Part shown: one piece after another, positions 1 to 10,263 of the stretch
Layout: every line of letters begins with the position of its first letter
Numbering within the stretch: the first letter of the stretch is position 1
Assembly (NCBI RefSeq): GCF_035917335.1
Contig: NZ_CP109067.1
Location: forward strand, 7,067,001-7,131,000
Direction: 5' to 3'
DNA length: 64,000 nt
Source: Micromonospora sp. NBC_01813
Lineage (GTDB): Bacteria; Actinomycetota; Actinomycetes; Mycobacteriales; Micromonosporaceae
Program-made: the position numbers and the translations under genes
Notes under the pieces: model-generated
What the model was told of the DNA's origin: nothing
Database searches by the model: none
What the model saw: the letters and a program-made list of their open reading frames with translations, nothing else

Positions 1-256
1 CCGCTGACCAGTGGTGGGCCGGCGCTACCGCCGTCCACCGGGGTGAGATGTCCTGTTTGTTGATTATTCACCCAGTGTGGCGCTGAGTCGGGTTGAAAAA
101 GTTGTCTGGGCGCCGCAGGGGGAGTGGATACCCACGCGTGCCGAAGAGGAGTACCGTGGGCACCCATCTGGAGTGCTGCGGCCGGGCCCACACAACGAGG
201 GTTGTGCGGGGGGTGACGCACAGCCTCTGTCGTTGCCCTGATATGTTTCCGGCGTC
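1..256. other. Intergenic leader upstream of the ATP synthase operon
   Basis: I see no convincing gene here; the short open frames have the composition of chance frames. The stretch from about 40 to 110 is less GC-rich than the rest. A TATGTT hexamer at 242-247 lies just before the atpI ATG and could be a -10 element giving a very short leader, but I see no matching -35 element. In many actinobacteria a WecA-like gene lies upstream of atpI; it would be outside this window. Confidence 0.4.
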
Positions 257-472
257 ATGGCCGGTGAATCACCCTCTCAGCCTTCCGGCCCTTCGGGGGC
301 CGATCAAGGGTTCGCCGTGCTCGGCTATCTGCTCGCGGGGATGGCCGTGTGGGGTGGCGTGGGGTGGCTCGTCGATCGTTGGCTGGACCTGCCCAACGTC
401 GGGCTGCCGATCGGACTGATCGGTGGAGCGGCGGCCGGGGTCTACCTGACCGTGAAGAAGCTGGGCGCGTGA
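257..472 (+). CDS. atpI: AtpZ/AtpI family protein
   Basis: This 71-residue protein is the small hydrophobic first gene of the ATP synthase operon. AtpI/AtpZ proteins are thought to assist c-ring assembly or to handle Mg/Ca at the synthase. Two membrane segments are visible, around residues 22-40 (GYLLAGMAVWGGVGWLVD) and 49-66 (GLPIGLIGGAAAGVYLTV). The turn between them reads RWLDLPNVGLPIG, which is typical of the family. It ends 27 bases before the atpB start. The ATG at 257 is the only start that places the first helix normally. Assignment rests on size, topology and position rather than on strong motifs. Confidence 0.8.
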   Translation: MAGESPSQPSGPSGADQGFAVLGYLLAGMAVWGGVGWLVDRWLDLPNVGLPIGLIGGAAAGVYLTVKKLGA

Positions 473-499
473 CCAGGCCCGACCAACGGAGGATGCGCG

Positions 500-1300
500 T
501 TGACTGAGCAGCCGACCGTATTCGCTGCGGAGTTCCCGCCAGGGGTGGGAGTCTTCGACTACCGCAGCCTGATTCCCGGACTCGAAGGAACCACCTGGGC
601 CGGTGCCTTTACCAAGATCACGCTGCTGATCTGGATCGCCACCGCCCTTATCATGATCTTCTACTTGGTCACCTACCGCAGCCCCAAACTGGTGCCGACC
701 AGGGGCCAGTGGCTGGCGGAGTCGGTCTACGGACTCGTGCGCGACAACATCGCCCGGGACCTGATCGGCAAGGAAGGCGTTCGCTTCGCCCCGTACCTGA
801 CGGTGCTGTTCAGCTTCATCCTGCTGAACAACCTCTGGGGCATCATCCCGTTCGCGCAGATCTCGCCGATGTCGCACATCGCGTTTCCGATCGTGCTCGC
901 GTTGCTGAGCTGGGTGGTGTACGTCGGAGTCGGCATCCAGAAGCACGGGTTCTTCGGCTACGTGAAGAACAGTTGCTGGATCGAGGGCGCACCGCTGTTC
1001 GTCCAGCCGATCCTGGTGCCGATCGAGTTCATCTCGAACCTGATCCTGCGGCCGGTCACCCTGTCTGTCCGGCTCTTCGCCAACATGTTCGCCGGGCACA
1101 TGATCCTGCTGGTGTTCACCCTCGGCGGGGTCGCGCTGTTCCAGGCCGACAGCCTGTTCATCAAGCCGATCGCCTTGGTCAGCTGGGGCATGGCGATCGT
1201 GATGACCTTCTTCGAGCTCGGCATCATGATCCTGCAGGCGTACGTCTTCACCCTGCTGACCGCCACCTACCTGCAGACCTCACTGGCTGAGGCGCACTGA
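500..1300 (+). CDS. atpB: F-type ATP synthase subunit a
   Basis: This 266-residue integral membrane protein forms the proton half-channels of the Fo sector. Five or six hydrophobic segments are visible. The essential arginine is R191 in SVRLFANMFAGH, the counterpart of Arg210 in E. coli. The start is a TTG at 500, chosen because GGAGGA at 488-493 lies 6 bases upstream. An ATG at 493 lies in another frame and stops after four codons. The gene is followed by a 115-base gap before atpE that contains a small hairpin. Length and motifs fit the family well. Confidence 0.97.
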   Translation: MTEQPTVFAAEFPPGVGVFDYRSLIPGLEGTTWAGAFTKITLLIWIATALIMIFYLVTYRSPKLVPTRGQWLAESVYGLVRDNIARDLIGKEGVRFAPYLTVLFSFILLNNLWGIIPFAQISPMSHIAFPIVLALLSWVVYVGVGIQKHGFFGYVKNSCWIEGAPLFVQPILVPIEFISNLILRPVTLSVRLFANMFAGHMILLVFTLGGVALFQADSLFIKPIALVSWGMAIVMTFFELGIMILQAYVFTLLTATYLQTSLAEAH

Positions 1301-1376
1301 CCGGGTGCCGGTGGTCCGGACGTAAAACGCTCGCGGTGCTTGCCGCGGGCGACAACTGAACATTCACCTAAACGTG

Positions 1377-1393
1377 CGCGTGATGGTCACGCG
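1377..1393 (+). promoter_or_regulatory. Small stem-loop just upstream of the atpE ribosome binding site
   Basis: CGCGTGA at 1377-1383 pairs perfectly with TCACGCG at 1387-1393 around a TGG loop. It ends 8 bases before the AGGAGG of atpE at 1402-1407. It may protect or expose the atpE leader. That role is inference from position only. Confidence 0.4.
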
Positions 1394-1415
1394 TTCAACG
1401 CAGGAGGAAACAACC

Positions 1416-1637
1416 ATGAACCTGGCCGAGATCACGGGCAACCTGAACGTCATCGGCTACGGCATCGCGACTCTTGGCCCGGGTATCGCCGTTGGTCTGG
1501 TGTTCGCGAGCTACATCCAGTCCACCGCCCGGCAGCCGGAGAGCGCCGGCCTGACCCGGGTCTACATGTTCATGGGCTTCGCCGTCATCGAGGCGCTGGC
1601 CCTGCTCGGCCTGGTGCTCGCGTTCGCGCTCAGCTGA
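1416..1637 (+). CDS. atpE: F-type ATP synthase subunit c
   Basis: This 73-residue hairpin protein forms the rotating c-ring of Fo. Two hydrophobic helices are joined by a polar loop (STARQPESAG). The proton-binding carboxylate is E59 in FAVIEALALLG; glutamate here, rather than aspartate, is usual in actinobacteria. An upstream ATG at 1374 is in frame, but the ATG at 1416 gives the normal N-terminus MNLAEITG and has a strong AGGAGG at 1402-1407, 8 bases upstream. The gene is flanked by hairpins on both sides, at 1377-1393 and 1653-1672, which may relate to the need for many more copies of c than of other subunits. Confidence 0.97.
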   Translation: MNLAEITGNLNVIGYGIATLGPGIAVGLVFASYIQSTARQPESAGLTRVYMFMGFAVIEALALLGLVLAFALS

Positions 1638-1652
1638 CCCGGCCGGCAACCT

Positions 1653-1672
1653 GGTGGGCCGACGGGCCCACC
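1653..1672 (+). promoter_or_regulatory. Stem-loop between atpE and atpF
   Basis: GGTGGGCC at 1653-1660 pairs with GGCCCACC at 1665-1672 around a GACG loop, 15 bases after the atpE stop. There is no T-tract. It could stabilise the atpE message 3' end or weakly attenuate the operon. Function is inferred. Confidence 0.45.
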
Positions 1673-1728
1673 GCGTCTGACTCGGTGACCGGCTGCGTTA
1701 CGGCCGGTCCGGGCGAAGGGAAACGTCC

Positions 1729-2256
1729 ATGAACATTGCCGCGGAAGAAGGCGGGAACATCCTGCTCCCGCCGCTGTCTGAGATCATCGTCGGTCTGGTC
1801 GCCTTCGGTCTGCTGGTCGCTGTACTGCTGAAGTTCGTGTTTCCGCGGATGGAAGCGATGTACCAGGCGCGGGTCGAGGCGATCGAGGGCGGCATCAAGC
1901 GGGCCGAGGCCGCGCAGGCCGAGGCGAACGAACTGCTGGAGCAGTACAAGGTCCAGTTGGCCGAGGCGCGCACCGACGCCGCCCGGATCCGCGACGACGC
2001 GCGGGCCGACGCCGAGGGCATCCGGCAGGACATCCTCGCCAAGGCGCGCGAGGAATCCGACCGGATCATCGCGGCCGGCAAGGAGCAACTCGCGGCGGAG
2101 CGGCAGACCATCATCCGTGAGCTGCGGGCCGAGATCGGCACGCTCGCGGTCGACCTGGCCGGTCGGATCGTCGGGGACGCGCTCGCCGACGAGGCCCGGC
2201 GCAAGGGCACCGTCGAGCGGTTCCTGACCGACCTGGAGAGCACGGGGGCCCGCTGA
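1729..2256 (+). CDS. atpF: F-type ATP synthase subunit b
   Basis: This 175-residue protein is the peripheral stalk b subunit. One membrane helix lies near residues 18-38 (IIVGLVAFGLLVAVLLKFVF). A long charged, alanine-rich coiled coil (EAIEGGIKRAEAAQAEANEL onward) then reaches toward F1. The stop codon overlaps the atpH start by one base (TGATG at 2254-2258), so the two genes are probably translationally coupled. A GAAGGGAAA stretch precedes the ATG. Length is normal for an actinobacterial b subunit. Confidence 0.96.
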   Translation: MNIAAEEGGNILLPPLSEIIVGLVAFGLLVAVLLKFVFPRMEAMYQARVEAIEGGIKRAEAAQAEANELLEQYKVQLAEARTDAARIRDDARADAEGIRQDILAKAREESDRIIAAGKEQLAAERQTIIRELRAEIGTLAVDLAGRIVGDALADEARRKGTVERFLTDLESTGAR

Positions 2257-3080
2257 TGCAGTCCGCCACCAGCCGGGAGTCCTACGCCGCGGTGACCGAA
2301 CGCCTGGCGGCCTTCGTGGCCGGCAGCGCGCCGGCCGCGATCGCCGCCACGGCCGACGACATCCTCTCCGTGGCCGACCTGCTGCGCCGGCAGCCCCGGC
2401 TGCGGCGGGCACTGTCCGACCCGGCACGGGCCGCTGCCGACCGGGTGGATCTGCTGCGGGGTCTGCTCGCCGGCAAGGTCACCGCCGAGGCCGTCGAGTT
2501 GCTGGCGGCGGTGGTGACGGCACGTTGGTCGAGGCCGTCGGAGCTGCTCGACGCGACGGAGCGGCTCGGCGTGGACGCGGTCCTGGCCGGTGCCGAGTCG
2601 GCCGGCGATCTCATCGAGGTCGAGGACGAGCTGTTCCGCTTCGGCAAGATCATCGACGGCGACGCGCAACTCGGCGCGGCGATCGGCGACAGCTCGGTAG
2701 CCGTGGACCGGCGGGTCGAACTGGTCCGCGGGTTGCTGGCGGGCAAGGCCAAACCGGCCACCATCCGCCTGGCCGACCAGGCGGTACGCGGCTTCGGCGG
2801 GCGAAACGCCAGTGCCGGGCTGAGCCGCCTGGTGGAGCTGGCCGCGCAGCGGCGGGACCGGCAGGTGGCACACGTCACGGTCGCCGCCGCGCTGACCGAG
2901 GCGCAGGAGCAGCGGTTGGGCGCCACGTTGACCGGAATGTACGGTCGAGACGTCTCCGTCAAGTTGACGGTCGACCCGGCTGTCCTCGGCGGGATGAGCG
3001 TACGGATCGGATCCGACCTGTACGACGGCACCGTACGGCGCCGCCTCATCGACACTCGTAAGGCGCTTGCTGGGCGCTGA
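2256..3080 (+). CDS. atpH: F-type ATP synthase subunit delta
   Basis: This 274-residue protein links the b stalk to the top of the F1 hexamer. Actinobacterial delta subunits are longer than the E. coli protein (177 residues), and this length fits the longer type. The N-terminal helical region includes SVADLLRRQPRLRRALSDPA. The C-terminal part carries the family-typical pattern VDPAVLGGMSVRIGSDLYDG ahead of a final basic helix. The gene overlaps atpF by one base, and atpA follows after 57 bases. Confidence 0.95.
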   Translation: MQSATSRESYAAVTERLAAFVAGSAPAAIAATADDILSVADLLRRQPRLRRALSDPARAAADRVDLLRGLLAGKVTAEAVELLAAVVTARWSRPSELLDATERLGVDAVLAGAESAGDLIEVEDELFRFGKIIDGDAQLGAAIGDSSVAVDRRVELVRGLLAGKAKPATIRLADQAVRGFGGRNASAGLSRLVELAAQRRDRQVAHVTVAAALTEAQEQRLGATLTGMYGRDVSVKLTVDPAVLGGMSVRIGSDLYDGTVRRRLIDTRKALAGR

Positions 3081-3137
3081 TCCAAGTCCATGCCGTTCCG
3101 GGAACCTCCGGGCCACTAGACATAGAGGAAGCAGAGG

Positions 3138-4778
3138 ATGGCCGAGCTGACCATCTCGTCGGACGAGATCCGTGGCGCACTAGAAAGCTACGTCTCCTCC
3201 TACACGCCGGAGCTGTCTCGCGAAGAGGTCGGCACCGTGGCGGACGCCGGGGACGGCATCGCCCACGTCGAGGGCCTGCCCTCGGCGATGGCGAACGAAC
3301 TGTTGGAATTCGAGGACGGCACGCTGGGCGTGGCGTTGAACCTCGACGTACGCGACATCGGTGTGGTCGTGCTGGGTGACTACGCCGGTATCGAGGAGGG
3401 CCAGCGGGTCAAGCGCACCGGCCGGGTGCTGTCCGTACCCGTTGGTGACGCCTTCCTCGGTCGCGTCGTCAGTGCCCTCGGCGAGCCGATCGACGGCCTC
3501 GGCGAGATCACCAACGACGGCTACCGCGAGCTGGAGCTGCAGGCGCCGAACGTGATGGCCCGGCAGTCGGTCACCGAGCCGCTGCAGACCGGTATCAAGG
3601 CGATCGACGCCATGACCCCGATCGGTCGCGGCCAGCGGCAGCTGATCATCGGCGACCGCAAGACCGGCAAGACCACCGTCGCGCTGGACACGATCCTCAA
3701 CCAGCGGGCCAACTGGGAATCCGGCGACCCGACCAAGCAGGTGCGCTGCATCTACGTGGCGATCGGCCAGAAGGCCTCCACCATCGCCTCGATCAAGGGC
3801 GTGCTGGAGGAGCACGGCGCGATGGAGTACACCACCATCGTCGCCTCGCCCGCCTCCGACCCGGCCGGCTTCAAGTACATCGCGCCGTACACCGGTTCCT
3901 CCATCGGGCAGCACTGGATGTACGCCGGCAAGCACGTCCTGATCGTCTTCGACGACCTGAGCAAGCAGGCCGAGGCGTACCGTGCCGTGTCGCTGCTGCT
4001 GCGCCGCCCGCCGGGCCGTGAGGCCTACCCGGGTGACGTCTTCTACCTGCACTCGCGGCTGCTGGAGCGCTGCGCGAAGCTCTCCGACGCCCTCGGTGCC
4101 GGTTCGATGACCGGCCTGCCGATCATCGAGACGAAGGCCAACGACATCTCGGCCTTCATCCCGACCAACGTCATCTCGATCACCGACGGCCAGATCTTCC
4201 TGGAGACCGACCTGTTCAACCAGGGTCAGCGCCCGGCGATCAACGTCGGTACCTCGGTCTCCCGGGTCGGTGGCGCCGCACAGGTCAAGCCGATGAAGAA
4301 GGTCGCTGGCCGGCTGCGGCTGGACCTGGCCCAGTACCGCGAGCTGGAGGCGTTCTCCGCGCTCGCCTCCGACCTGGACAAGGCGTCGCGTAACCAGCTG
4401 GACCGCGGTGGCCGCCTGGTCGAGCTGCTCAAGCAGTCGAACTACTCGCCGTTCCCGGTGCAGGAGCAGGTCGTCTCGGTTTGGGCCGGCACCGAAGGCA
4501 AGCTCGACGACATCGCGGTCGGTGACGTCCGCCGGTTCGAGACCGAGTTCCTGGAGTACCTGCGGCACTCGTACGCCGGCACCCTGGACTCGATCGCCGC
4601 GCACAACTGGGACGACGAGATCACCACCACGCTCAACGAAGCGGTCGTGAAGTTCAAGGAAATGTTCCTGTCCAAGGACCCCAGCCGGGTGGTCAACGAG
4701 GCACCGGCCGAGGCCCTGGAGGGCGAGCAGGCGCGGGAGACCGTGACCCGCTACACCAACGCCCCGCCGAAGCAGTAG
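3138..4778 (+). CDS. atpA: F-type ATP synthase subunit alpha
   Basis: This 546-residue protein is the non-catalytic nucleotide-binding subunit of F1. The P-loop GDRKTGKT is at residues 172-179. The conserved alpha-subunit segment [20 protein letters not shown] is present and contains the arginine finger region. The C-terminal extension beyond about residue 510 ([18 protein letters not shown]) is longer than in E. coli, as in other actinobacteria. A purine-rich AGAGGAAGCAG lies just upstream of the ATG. AtpG follows after 12 bases. Confidence 0.98.
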   Translation: MAELTISSDEIRGALESYVSSYTPELSREEVGTVADAGDGIAHVEGLPSAMANELLEFEDGTLGVALNLDVRDIGVVVLGDYAGIEEGQRVKRTGRVLSVPVGDAFLGRVVSALGEPIDGLGEITNDGYRELELQAPNVMARQSVTEPLQTGIKAIDAMTPIGRGQRQLIIGDRKTGKTTVALDTILNQRANWESGDPTKQVRCIYVAIGQKASTIASIKGVLEEHGAMEYTTIVASPASDPAGFKYIAPYTGSSIGQHWMYAGKHVLIVFDDLSKQAEAYRAVSLLLRRPPGREAYPGDVFYLHSRLLERCAKLSDALGAGSMTGLPIIETKANDISAFIPTNVISITDGQIFLETDLFNQGQRPAINVGTSVSRVGGAAQVKPMKKVAGRLRLDLAQYRELEAFSALASDLDKASRNQLDRGGRLVELLKQSNYSPFPVQEQVVSVWAGTEGKLDDIAVGDVRRFETEFLEYLRHSYAGTLDSIAAHNWDDEITTTLNEAVVKFKEMFLSKDPSRVVNEAPAEALEGEQARETVTRYTNAPPKQ

Positions 4779-4790
4779 GAAGGCGGACAG

Positions 4791-7186
<2,396 letters not shown>

Positions 7187-7217
7187 CCGCCCCGGCTGTC
7201 GATCGCACCAGCATTCC

Positions 7218-7246
7218 GAGCGCCCCGCCACTGCGGCGGGGCGCTC
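7218..7246 (+). terminator. Strong terminator-like hairpin after atpD
   Basis: GAGCGCCCCGCC at 7218-7229 pairs perfectly with GGCGGGGCGCTC at 7235-7246 around a five-base loop. There is no long T-tract, which is common for actinobacterial hairpin terminators. It begins 31 bases after the atpD stop and separates the main atp operon from the LCP gene and atpC. Confidence 0.75.
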
Positions 7247-7308
7247 GTCGCGTTTCCGCCCACCCGACACGGGTATCCGACCGGTTCTGCGGCGGACGGG
7301 GGTCGGGC

Positions 7309-8427
7309 ATGGCGGACCAGGGACGGGCCAGGACGCGCCGCCCACTACGAAACGCCCTGCTCGCCGTACTCGTCGGGCTGTTGCTCGTCACCGGATCGGT
7401 CGTGGCGCTCAGCCGGACCGTGGCCGAGCGCTACACCGCCGCCGCCGTACCCGCCGCCGACCTGTTCGGCGACGGCAACTCGGTCTCGGCACCGCCGGGC
7501 AAGCTCACCGGGCCGGTCAACCTGCTGCTGGTCGGCATCGACCGGCCGACCGACCAGCCGGAGCGGATACCCCGGGCGGACACCGTGCTGGTCGTGCACA
7601 TCCCGGCGGGACTGTCCCGGGCGTACCTGATCTCGCTGCCCCGCGACCTGCTGGTGGACATCCCGGCGTTCGGCGTCAACGGTCACCCCGGCGGAGTCGA
7701 CCGGATCAACGCCGCGATGGCGTACGGCAGCCGGGTGCCCGGTGCGGGCAAGCCGGATCCGGTGGCCGGCTTCCAACTGCTCGCCGCGACGGTCTCCGCC
7801 CGTACCGGGATCGAACAGTTCGACGCCGGGGTCATCGTCAACTTCGCCGGCCTGGAACGCCTGGTGGACGCGATCGGTGGGGTGCGGATGCACATCGACT
7901 CCGACGTCCGCTCCCGTCACCGGCAGCCCGATGGCCGGCTGCGGCCGAGCAATCCCGACGGGCCGGGCTACGTCGGCCCGCAGGCCGAGTACCGGCAGGG
8001 TGAGCATCGGCTCAGCGGCTGGCAGGCGCTGGACTACGTACGGCAGCGGGAGAGCCTGCCGGACGGTGACTACGGCCGGCAGCGCCATCAGCGTCAGCTG
8101 GTCCGGGCGCTGGCGGAGCAGGTGCTCACCCGGGATCTCATCACCGACCCGATGAGATTGGGCGCGGTGCTGGAGGCGACCGGCGACGCGGTGGTGGTCG
8201 GCACCCGGGGGCGGTCGGTGCTGGACTTCGCGCTCGGATTGCGTCAGCTGCGGGCCGACGACATCGTCCTGCTCGACCTGCCCGGCACCGGCGTCACCGA
8301 TCCGGCCGGCGAATACCTCGGCGAACGCTTCACCGACGACGCCGACGGCTGCTTTCGCGCGCTGCGCGCCGGAACTCTCGACCAGTTCGTGCTAACCCGT
8401 CCTGAACTGGTCAATCGCGAAAGGTGA
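7309..8427 (+). CDS. LCP (LytR-CpsA-Psr) family cell-envelope ligase
   Basis: This 372-residue protein belongs to the family that transfers lipid-linked glycopolymers onto peptidoglycan outside the membrane. One N-terminal membrane anchor is visible (NALLAVLVGLLLVTGSVVAL). The LCP core follows: LLVGIDRP, RADTVLVVHI, ISLPRDLLVDIP, DRINAAMAYG, LVDAIGGVRM and YVRQRESLPDGDYGRQRHQR; the arginines and aspartates in these blocks bind the pyrophosphate lipid. The ATG at 7309 places the anchor at the N-terminus; in-frame sequence further upstream runs through the atpD terminator. It sits between atpD and atpC, an odd place for a wall enzyme. Its glycopolymer substrate is not shown by the sequence. Confidence 0.88.
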   Translation: MADQGRARTRRPLRNALLAVLVGLLLVTGSVVALSRTVAERYTAAAVPAADLFGDGNSVSAPPGKLTGPVNLLLVGIDRPTDQPERIPRADTVLVVHIPAGLSRAYLISLPRDLLVDIPAFGVNGHPGGVDRINAAMAYGSRVPGAGKPDPVAGFQLLAATVSARTGIEQFDAGVIVNFAGLERLVDAIGGVRMHIDSDVRSRHRQPDGRLRPSNPDGPGYVGPQAEYRQGEHRLSGWQALDYVRQRESLPDGDYGRQRHQRQLVRALAEQVLTRDLITDPMRLGAVLEATGDAVVVGTRGRSVLDFALGLRQLRADDIVLLDLPGTGVTDPAGEYLGERFTDDADGCFRALRAGTLDQFVLTRPELVNRER

Positions 8428-8513
8428 CGGCAGGTCTGCCGGGCACCCGGCTGGGAGCGCGGTGGCCGCCCCGACTAAACTCGTAATCGTCCTCGCCACC
8501 AAAGGAGACAGCG

Positions 8514-8804
8514 TTGGCCAAGCAACTGCACGTCGAACTCGTCGCCGTCGAGCAGATGGTCTGGTCCGGCGAGGCCGAAATGGTAGTCGCCCGGACGACC
8601 GAAGGCGAGCTCGGCGTACTGCCGGGCCATGCGCCGATGCTCGGCCAGCTCGCCGAGCCGGGCCAGGTGCGGATCACCCTGCCGGGCCGGGAACAGGTCG
8701 CCTACGACGTTGCCGGCGGTTTCCTCTCGGTGACCAGCCACGGAGTGACGATCCTCGCCGAGGAGGCCACTCCGGCCGCTCCCGCCACCGTTTCCGGCCA
8801 CTGA
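8514..8804 (+). CDS. atpC: F-type ATP synthase subunit epsilon, short form
   Basis: This 96-residue protein is the epsilon subunit, which sits at the foot of the central stalk. The N-terminal beta-sandwich is complete, with the motif [16 protein letters not shown]. The protein then stops after [17 protein letters not shown]. The C-terminal two-helix domain that inhibits ATP hydrolysis in the E. coli type (about 139 residues) is missing. The TTG start at 8514 is set by AAAGGAG at 8501-8507. The gene is separated from atpD by a hairpin and the LCP gene, so it must use its own promoter or read-through. DUF2550 follows 11 bases downstream. Confidence 0.95.
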   Translation: MAKQLHVELVAVEQMVWSGEAEMVVARTTEGELGVLPGHAPMLGQLAEPGQVRITLPGREQVAYDVAGGFLSVTSHGVTILAEEATPAAPATVSGH

Positions 8805-8815
8805 GCCGGCCGCCG

Positions 8816-9253
8816 ATGTCGACCATCGAATGGTTCGGGATCGGCGCCGTTGCCCTGCTCACCGCGATCCTGGTGCTGATCCTCCGGCGTGCCCTGATGG
8901 CCCGGGTGAGCGGCACCATCAAGCTCAACCTCCGGGTCTCGACCATGATGGACGGGCGCGGCTGGTCTGCGGGGTTCGGGCGATTCGTCGGCGATGAGCT
9001 TCGCTGGTACCGGATGTTCAGCTTCGCCCTGCGGCCCAAGCGGGTGCTCTCCCGCCGGGGCCTGGCGGTGGAGAGCCGCCGCAGCCCACGCGGGCAGGAG
9101 CGGTTCTCCCTGCCGCACGACTGGGTGATCCTGCGGTGCACCAGCCATCACGCACCGGTCGAGATCGCGATGGCCGAGTCGACCGTCACCGGCTTCAGCT
9201 CCTGGCTGGAGGCCGGCCTGCCGGGCGAGGACTCGCGCAGCCTGGCGGCCTGA
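8816..9253 (+). CDS. DUF2550 family membrane protein
   Basis: This 145-residue protein has one N-terminal membrane helix (WFGIGAVALLTAILVLILRR) followed by a basic soluble domain (SFALRPKRVLSRRGLAVESR). This small family is typical of actinobacteria and commonly follows atpC; its function is unknown. The ATG at 8816 lies 11 bases after the atpC stop, so the two are probably co-transcribed. I recognise the family from layout and sequence character, not from an active site. Confidence 0.8.
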   Translation: MSTIEWFGIGAVALLTAILVLILRRALMARVSGTIKLNLRVSTMMDGRGWSAGFGRFVGDELRWYRMFSFALRPKRVLSRRGLAVESRRSPRGQERFSLPHDWVILRCTSHHAPVEIAMAESTVTGFSSWLEAGLPGEDSRSLAA

Positions 9254-9283
9254 GCTCGCCTCACCCTGGCACGGCGGCTCGCC

Positions 9284-9673
9284 TCACCCTGGCGCGACGA
9301 GTTCGACCTCGTAGCCGTACCCGTCGGTCAGGTACCCGGCGTAGGTGTCCGGCCCGCCGGCGTACGGATGCCGGTCGGCGAACAACAGCGACCACCCGTG
9401 GCCCGGCGCCGCCGCGACCAGCTCGTCCACCCGTTGCCGGGACCCGGCGTGGAACGCCAGGTGGTTGAGGCCCGGCGCGCACCGGTCGTGCCGCTCGGCG
9501 GTGAGCGCCGGTGACTGCTCGACCACCAGGTACGTCTCGCCGTAGCGCCAGGACCGACCGGCCGGCCAGCGCTGGTACGGCTGCCAGCCGAGTTCACCCA
9601 GCAGCCAGGACCAGCCCGGTTCAGCCCCGGCCAGATCGGGTACCCAGACCTCGACGTGATGCAGACCGGGCAT
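9284..9673 (-). CDS. VOC (glyoxalase/bleomycin-resistance) family protein
   Basis: This 129-residue protein has the vicinal oxygen chelate fold: HHVEVWVPDL near the start, GLNHLAFHAG in the middle and GYEVELVAPG at the end. The likely metal ligands are the histidine in HHVEVWV, the histidine in LNHLAFH and the glutamate in YEVELV. Substrate cannot be told from sequence. It lies 17 bases downstream of the adenosyltransferase gene on the same strand and is probably in its operon. A 17-bp direct repeat (9254-9270 and 9277-9293) covers its stop codon and the spacer after it. Confidence 0.85.
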   Translation of the reverse strand: MPGLHHVEVWVPDLAGAEPGWSWLLGELGWQPYQRWPAGRSWRYGETYLVVEQSPALTAERHDRCAPGLNHLAFHAGSRQRVDELVAAAPGHGWSLLFADRHPYAGGPDTYAGYLTDGYGYEVELVAPG

Positions 9674-9690
9674 CGTCGTGGTGTCCCGGG

Positions 9691-10263
9691 TCAGCGTCCG
9701 CCGCCGGGCACCCAGAGCACGTCACCGCCCGGGTTCGCGGTTCTCGCCAGGATGAACAGCAAATCTGAGAGACGATTGAGGTACTTTGCCGGAAGGGTGC
9801 TGGTTCGGTCAGGTTCACGATTGATCAGCGCCCACGCCGCGCGCTCAGCCCGCCGGGCGACGGTGCGTGCCACGTGCAGCAGCGCGGCGCCAGAGGTGCC
9901 GCCAGGCAGGACGAAGGAGTCGAGCTTGGCCAGCCGCGAGTTGTACTCGTCGCACCACCCCTCCAGCCGGGTGACATACGCCTCGGTCACCCGCAACGGC
10001 GGGTACGCCGGCTCCGGCTCGATGGGATTCGACAGATCGGCGCCGACGTCGAACAGGTCGTTCTGGATCTGCCCCAGCACGCCACTCAAGCTTTCGTCGA
10101 GCCCGCCGAGCGCGATCGCCACCCCGATGGCGGCGTTGCACTCGTCGACGTCGGCGTACGCACAGATCCGTGGGTCGGTCTTGGCGACCTCTTCGTTGTT
10201 GCTCAGCCTGGTCGTGCCGGCGTCGCCGGCCTTGGTGTAGATGCGGGTGAGGTGGACGGCCAT
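9691..10263 (-). CDS. Cob(I)alamin adenosyltransferase, PduO type
   Basis: This 190-residue enzyme transfers the adenosyl group of ATP to cob(I)alamin, making the coenzyme used by mutases such as methylmalonyl-CoA mutase. The ATP-binding N-terminus [14 protein letters not shown] and the core [13 protein letters not shown] and [10 protein letters not shown] are typical. The start at 10263 has no Shine-Dalgarno sequence, but TACCCT lies 7 bases upstream on the minus strand (10271-10276), which suggests a leaderless transcript. The start codon overlaps the divergent murA ATG in a single CATG. Context with the methylmalonyl-CoA epimerase elsewhere in the window is consistent. Confidence 0.93.
   Translation of the reverse strand: MAVHLTRIYTKAGDAGTTRLSNNEEVAKTDPRICAYADVDECNAAIGVAIALGGLDESLSGVLGQIQNDLFDVGADLSNPIEPEPAYPPLRVTEAYVTRLEGWCDEYNSRLAKLDSFVLPGGTSGAALLHVARTVARRAERAAWALINREPDRTSTLPAKYLNRLSDLLFILARTANPGGDVLWVPGGGR

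Noticed and set aside
9254-9293. Direct repeat of 17 bp with 23-bp period
   Set aside because: Real, but short and at a convergent gene end; looks like a simple local duplication with no clear function.
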